From Pseudomonas batumici (lineage in GTDB: Bacteria > Pseudomonadota > Gammaproteobacteria > Pseudomonadales > Pseudomonadaceae): a stretch of 51,481 bases of DNA. Positions 49,264 through 51,481 of the stretch are shown piece by piece (position 1 is the first letter of the stretch; each line of letters begins with the position of its first letter). A model generated the notes under the pieces. It was not told the DNA's origin, ran no database searches, and was given only the letters and a program-made list of their open reading frames with translations. The stretch lies in NCBI RefSeq assembly GCF_000820515.1, contig NZ_JXDG01000015.1, forward strand, positions 1 to 51,481, written 5' to 3'. Both the position numbers and the translations under genes were made by a program.

Positions 49264-50205
49264 TTACCTCGCGTTACGGGCGCCGACCGGGGATTCCGGC
49301 TGGAGCTTCAGGTAGAAGTAGAACAACACCAGGGTGATCAGGATCAGCAGGGCGGCGCCGGCGCTGGCCAGGCCCCAGTTGAGGAACGACTGCACCTGTT
49401 GAATGATGAACTCCGGCAGCATCATGTTCTGCGCGCCGCCCAGCAGGGCCGGCGTGACGTAGTAGCCCAGGGACATGACGAAGACCATCAGCCCGCCGGA
49501 AAACAGCCCCGGCCGGCACAGCGGCAGGAACACCCGCAGGAAGTTGGTCCAGGGACTGGCCCCGCAGATGGCGCCGGCCTGCAGGATCATCGGGTCGATG
49601 GCCTGCATGGTCGCCTGCAACGGCAGGACGATGAACGGGATCATGATGTAGCTCATGCCGATCACCACGCCGGTCAGGTTGTGCACCATCTCCAGCGGCT
49701 GGTCGATGATGCCCATGGCCATCAACGCCTTGTTGATCACTCCGGAGGCCTGTAACAGCACCAGCCACGAATAGGTCCGGGCCAGCAGGCTGGTCCACAT
49801 CGACAGCAGCACGATACTCAGCAGCCAGCGACCCCAGCCACGCGGCACCAGGGTGATCGCCCAGGCCAGGGGGAAGCCCAGCAGCAGGCTGAACAGCGTG
49901 ACCAGCCCGGCCACCGAGAAGGTGTTGAGCAGGACCCGCGCATAGGCCGAGTTGGCGAACAGCTGCTGGTAGTTCTCAAGCCCCGGCGTGGGTTCCAGGA
50001 CGCCGCGCAGCAACAGGCCGATCAGTGGCGCGAGGAAAAACACGCCGAGGAACAGCAGGGCGGGTAACAGGTTACCGGCCCCTCGCCAGCGCTGCGCATA
50101 CGAGGACTGCCGCATGACCGCCGCCTTGCTGCTGACCAGGCCGGCAGCACCAGGGGCGCTCCCGGTCGGACGGGTGTCAGTGGAGAGCGTGGCCGCCATT
50201 TTCAT
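49264..50205 (-). CDS. Polyamine-type ABC transporter permease (PotB-like)
   Basis: From ATG 50205 (overlapping the binding-protein stop as ATGA) the 313-residue protein has about six membrane segments and the loop ILQAGAICGASPWTNFLRVF followed by LPLCRPGLFSGGLMVFVMSL. Pro/Ser/Ala-rich N-terminus precedes the first span (GNLLPALLFLGVFFLAPLIG). It forms the channel with the PotC-like protein. Confidence 0.9.
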   Translation of the reverse strand: MKMAATLSTDTRPTGSAPGAAGLVSSKAAVMRQSSYAQRWRGAGNLLPALLFLGVFFLAPLIGLLLRGVLEPTPGLENYQQLFANSAYARVLLNTFSVAGLVTLFSLLLGFPLAWAITLVPRGWGRWLLSIVLLSMWTSLLARTYSWLVLLQASGVINKALMAMGIIDQPLEMVHNLTGVVIGMSYIMIPFIVLPLQATMQAIDPMILQAGAICGASPWTNFLRVFLPLCRPGLFSGGLMVFVMSLGYYVTPALLGGAQNMMLPEFIIQQVQSFLNWGLASAGAALLILITLVLFYFYLKLQPESPVGARNAR

Positions 50206-51233
50206 TTGACCAGCCATTCGTTCCACCGTGTCGCAATGGCCGGACCGTTCTTGGCCCAGTACGCGAAGTCGAGGGTGATCTGATCCTTAGCGTAGGCAGT
50301 CGGCAGGTTCGGTGCCAGTACCGAGTCCAGGCGGGCGACGCTGTCGACGTTGACCGGGGCATAGGCGGTCAGGTTGGAGAAGTCGGCCTGGCCCTTGGCG
50401 CTGCTGGCATTGGCCAGGAACTTCATGGCCGCCGCCTTGTTCTTGGAACCTTTAGGCACGACCAGGATGTCGGCCATGACCAGGTTCTGTTTCCAGCTCA
50501 CGCCCACCGGTGCGCCGTCCTGCTGCAAGGCGTAGATCCGGCCGTTCCAGAACTGCCCGAGGCTGGCTTCACCCGAGGCCAGCAGTTGCTGGGATTGCGC
50601 GCCGCCGCCCCACCAGACGATGTCTTTCTTGATGGTGTCGAGTTTCTTGAAGGCGCGGTCCAGGTCCAGCGGGTAGAGCTTGTCGGAGGGGACTCCGTCG
50701 GCCAGCAGGGCCAGTTCCAGCACGCCGGGGCTTGGCCATTTGTACAGGGCGCGTTTGCCCGGGTAGGTCTTGGTGTCGAACAGGGCGCTCCAGTCCTGCG
50801 GCTTGCCGGCACCCAGCTTGCCTTGGTTGTAGCCGAGCACGAAGGAGAAGTAGAACGAACCGACGCCGTGGTCGGAGACGAAACGCGGGTCGATCTTGTC
50901 GCGCTGGATCTGGCTGAAGTCCAGCGGTTCGAGCAGGCCTTCGGCGGCGGCGCGCAGGGCGAAATCGGCTTCGACGTCGACCACGTCCCACTGCACGTTA
51001 CCGCTTTCGACCATGGCCTTGAGCTTGCCGTAGTCGGTGGGGCCGTCCTGGACCACGTTGATGCCGCTGGCCTTGCTGAACGGGTCGGCCCAGGCCTGCT
51101 TCTGCGCGTCCTGGGTGCTGCCGCCCCAGCTGACGAAGTTCACGCTTTCGGCCGCCATGGCGACGTTGCAGGCCAGGGTCAGCAAGCCTGCGGCCAGTAC
51201 GGCGGTTGCACCTTTGTTCAACACCATTTTCAC
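50202..51233 (-). CDS. Polyamine-type ABC transporter substrate-binding protein
   Basis: The 343-residue protein has a signal peptide (MVLNKGATAVLAAGLLTLAC to AMAA) and a type II PotD-like fold: NFVSWGGSTQDAQKQAWADP, VVDVEADFALRAAAEGLLEP, RALYKWPSPGVLELALLADG and LGQFWNGRIYALQQDGAPVG. GAGGGCGTGAAA lies before ATG 51233. It is first in the four-gene operon, with a GntR-type operator 150 bases upstream. Ligand is unknown; operator similarity to the flavin monooxygenase genes suggests they handle the same compound. Confidence 0.9.
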   Translation of the reverse strand: MKMVLNKGATAVLAAGLLTLACNVAMAAESVNFVSWGGSTQDAQKQAWADPFSKASGINVVQDGPTDYGKLKAMVESGNVQWDVVDVEADFALRAAAEGLLEPLDFSQIQRDKIDPRFVSDHGVGSFYFSFVLGYNQGKLGAGKPQDWSALFDTKTYPGKRALYKWPSPGVLELALLADGVPSDKLYPLDLDRAFKKLDTIKKDIVWWGGGAQSQQLLASGEASLGQFWNGRIYALQQDGAPVGVSWKQNLVMADILVVPKGSKNKAAAMKFLANASSAKGQADFSNLTAYAPVNVDSVARLDSVLAPNLPTAYAKDQITLDFAYWAKNGPAIATRWNEWLVK

Positions 51234-51381
51234 GCCCTCATTTGTTGTGTTTTTGAGCGGGTTGTTGATGCCCGCCTATCGGGAGCAGTAGGTCCATCGG
51301 AGCCCTTTGAGGCGACCCTGCCAAGGGGTGTTGCGTGTGCTTTCCCTGTCGGGGGTACTGGGAAAAAACTCTCCGGTCTAC

Positions 51382-51404
51382 GGAATATCATATTATGGTA
51401 TTCC
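51382..51404. promoter_or_regulatory. Operator of the polyamine-type transporter operon
   Basis: A 23-bp palindrome with halves GGAATATCATA and TATGGTATTCC (3 mismatched pairs) contains ATTATGGTATTCC, closely like ATTATGGTATACC at 19886 and 19289. It lies 149 bases before the binding-protein gene. Confidence 0.65.
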
Positions 51405-51481
51405 AAACTTTCTGCAAGCACTTTGCCTGACCGGTGATCCGGCCTTTACGCTTTTTTGAGCTGGGTATGCCGATATTTCTG

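Noticed and set aside
1..51481. CRISPR arrays
   Set aside because: No regularly spaced direct repeats were seen. The only tandem repeats are the 36-bp coding units at 14487.

Overview
The window reads as a chromosomal segment of a Pseudomonas, most likely of the fluorescens group. This rests on GC-rich coding, lineage-typical small families (DUF2388, DUF3077, CigR-like, DUF6694-type lipoprotein), a PpgL-type lactonase, and a hydroxyproline (lhp-type) locus laid out much as in P. aeruginosa. All family assignments are from reading the protein sequences; no searches were run.

Bases 1-9600 are a decayed accessory region. It holds remnants of a C5 DNA methyltransferase, of an island-type gene on the minus strand, of an IS66 transposase and of a third frameshifted gene. 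Between them sit small orphan genes. Four of these (590, 952, 2363, 3196) each follow a copy of the same leader of about 50 bp. A dispersed repeat of about 40 bp occurs three times. A 412-residue protein at 3382 ends in a complete eukaryote-like FYVE zinc finger. A thpR gene, a toxin-antitoxin pair and small lipoproteins follow.

Bases 9800-17050 are mostly lineage genes: a DUF3077 gene behind an elaborate structured leader with a sequestered ribosome binding site, a DUF3224 protein, a gluconolactonase, an orphan RelB-like antitoxin, tRNA-Leu(TAA), two secreted Gly-rich proteins and a GAF-PAS-PAS-GGDEF diguanylate cyclase.

Bases 17140-21050 hold a folD paralogue, a luciferase-like monooxygenase with its flavin reductase, and a Delta1-pyrroline/piperideine-2-carboxylate reductase. 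Bases 21261-26257 hold a translationally coupled five-gene cluster: BacA-like prephenate decarboxylase, DUF6421-like protein, DMT exporter, ATP-grasp ligase and branched-chain-type aminotransferase. It looks like a biosynthetic cluster for a prephenate-derived non-proteinogenic amino acid or dipeptide, and it sits between parts of the hydroxyproline locus.

Bases 26353-41538 are that hydroxyproline locus: ketoglutarate semialdehyde dehydrogenase, MFS permease, DapA-type deaminase, two proline-racemase-family enzymes (Ser/Cys and Cys/Cys types), an amino acid ABC transporter, a fused aconitase X (cis-3-hydroxyproline dehydratase type), a PAS-AraC activator, a three-subunit D-hydroxyproline dehydrogenase and an FCD-GntR regulator. 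Palindromes centred on GTATAC mark its promoters.

Bases 41788-46573 form a small defence island: a Xre/ParS-RES toxin-antitoxin pair and a Septu-like ATPase/HNH pair in which the ATPase carries a degenerate HNH domain. Bases 46574-51233 hold a START-domain protein and a polyamine-type ABC transporter. The transporter promoter carries an operator very like those of the flavin monooxygenase genes 30 kb away, suggesting one regulon.
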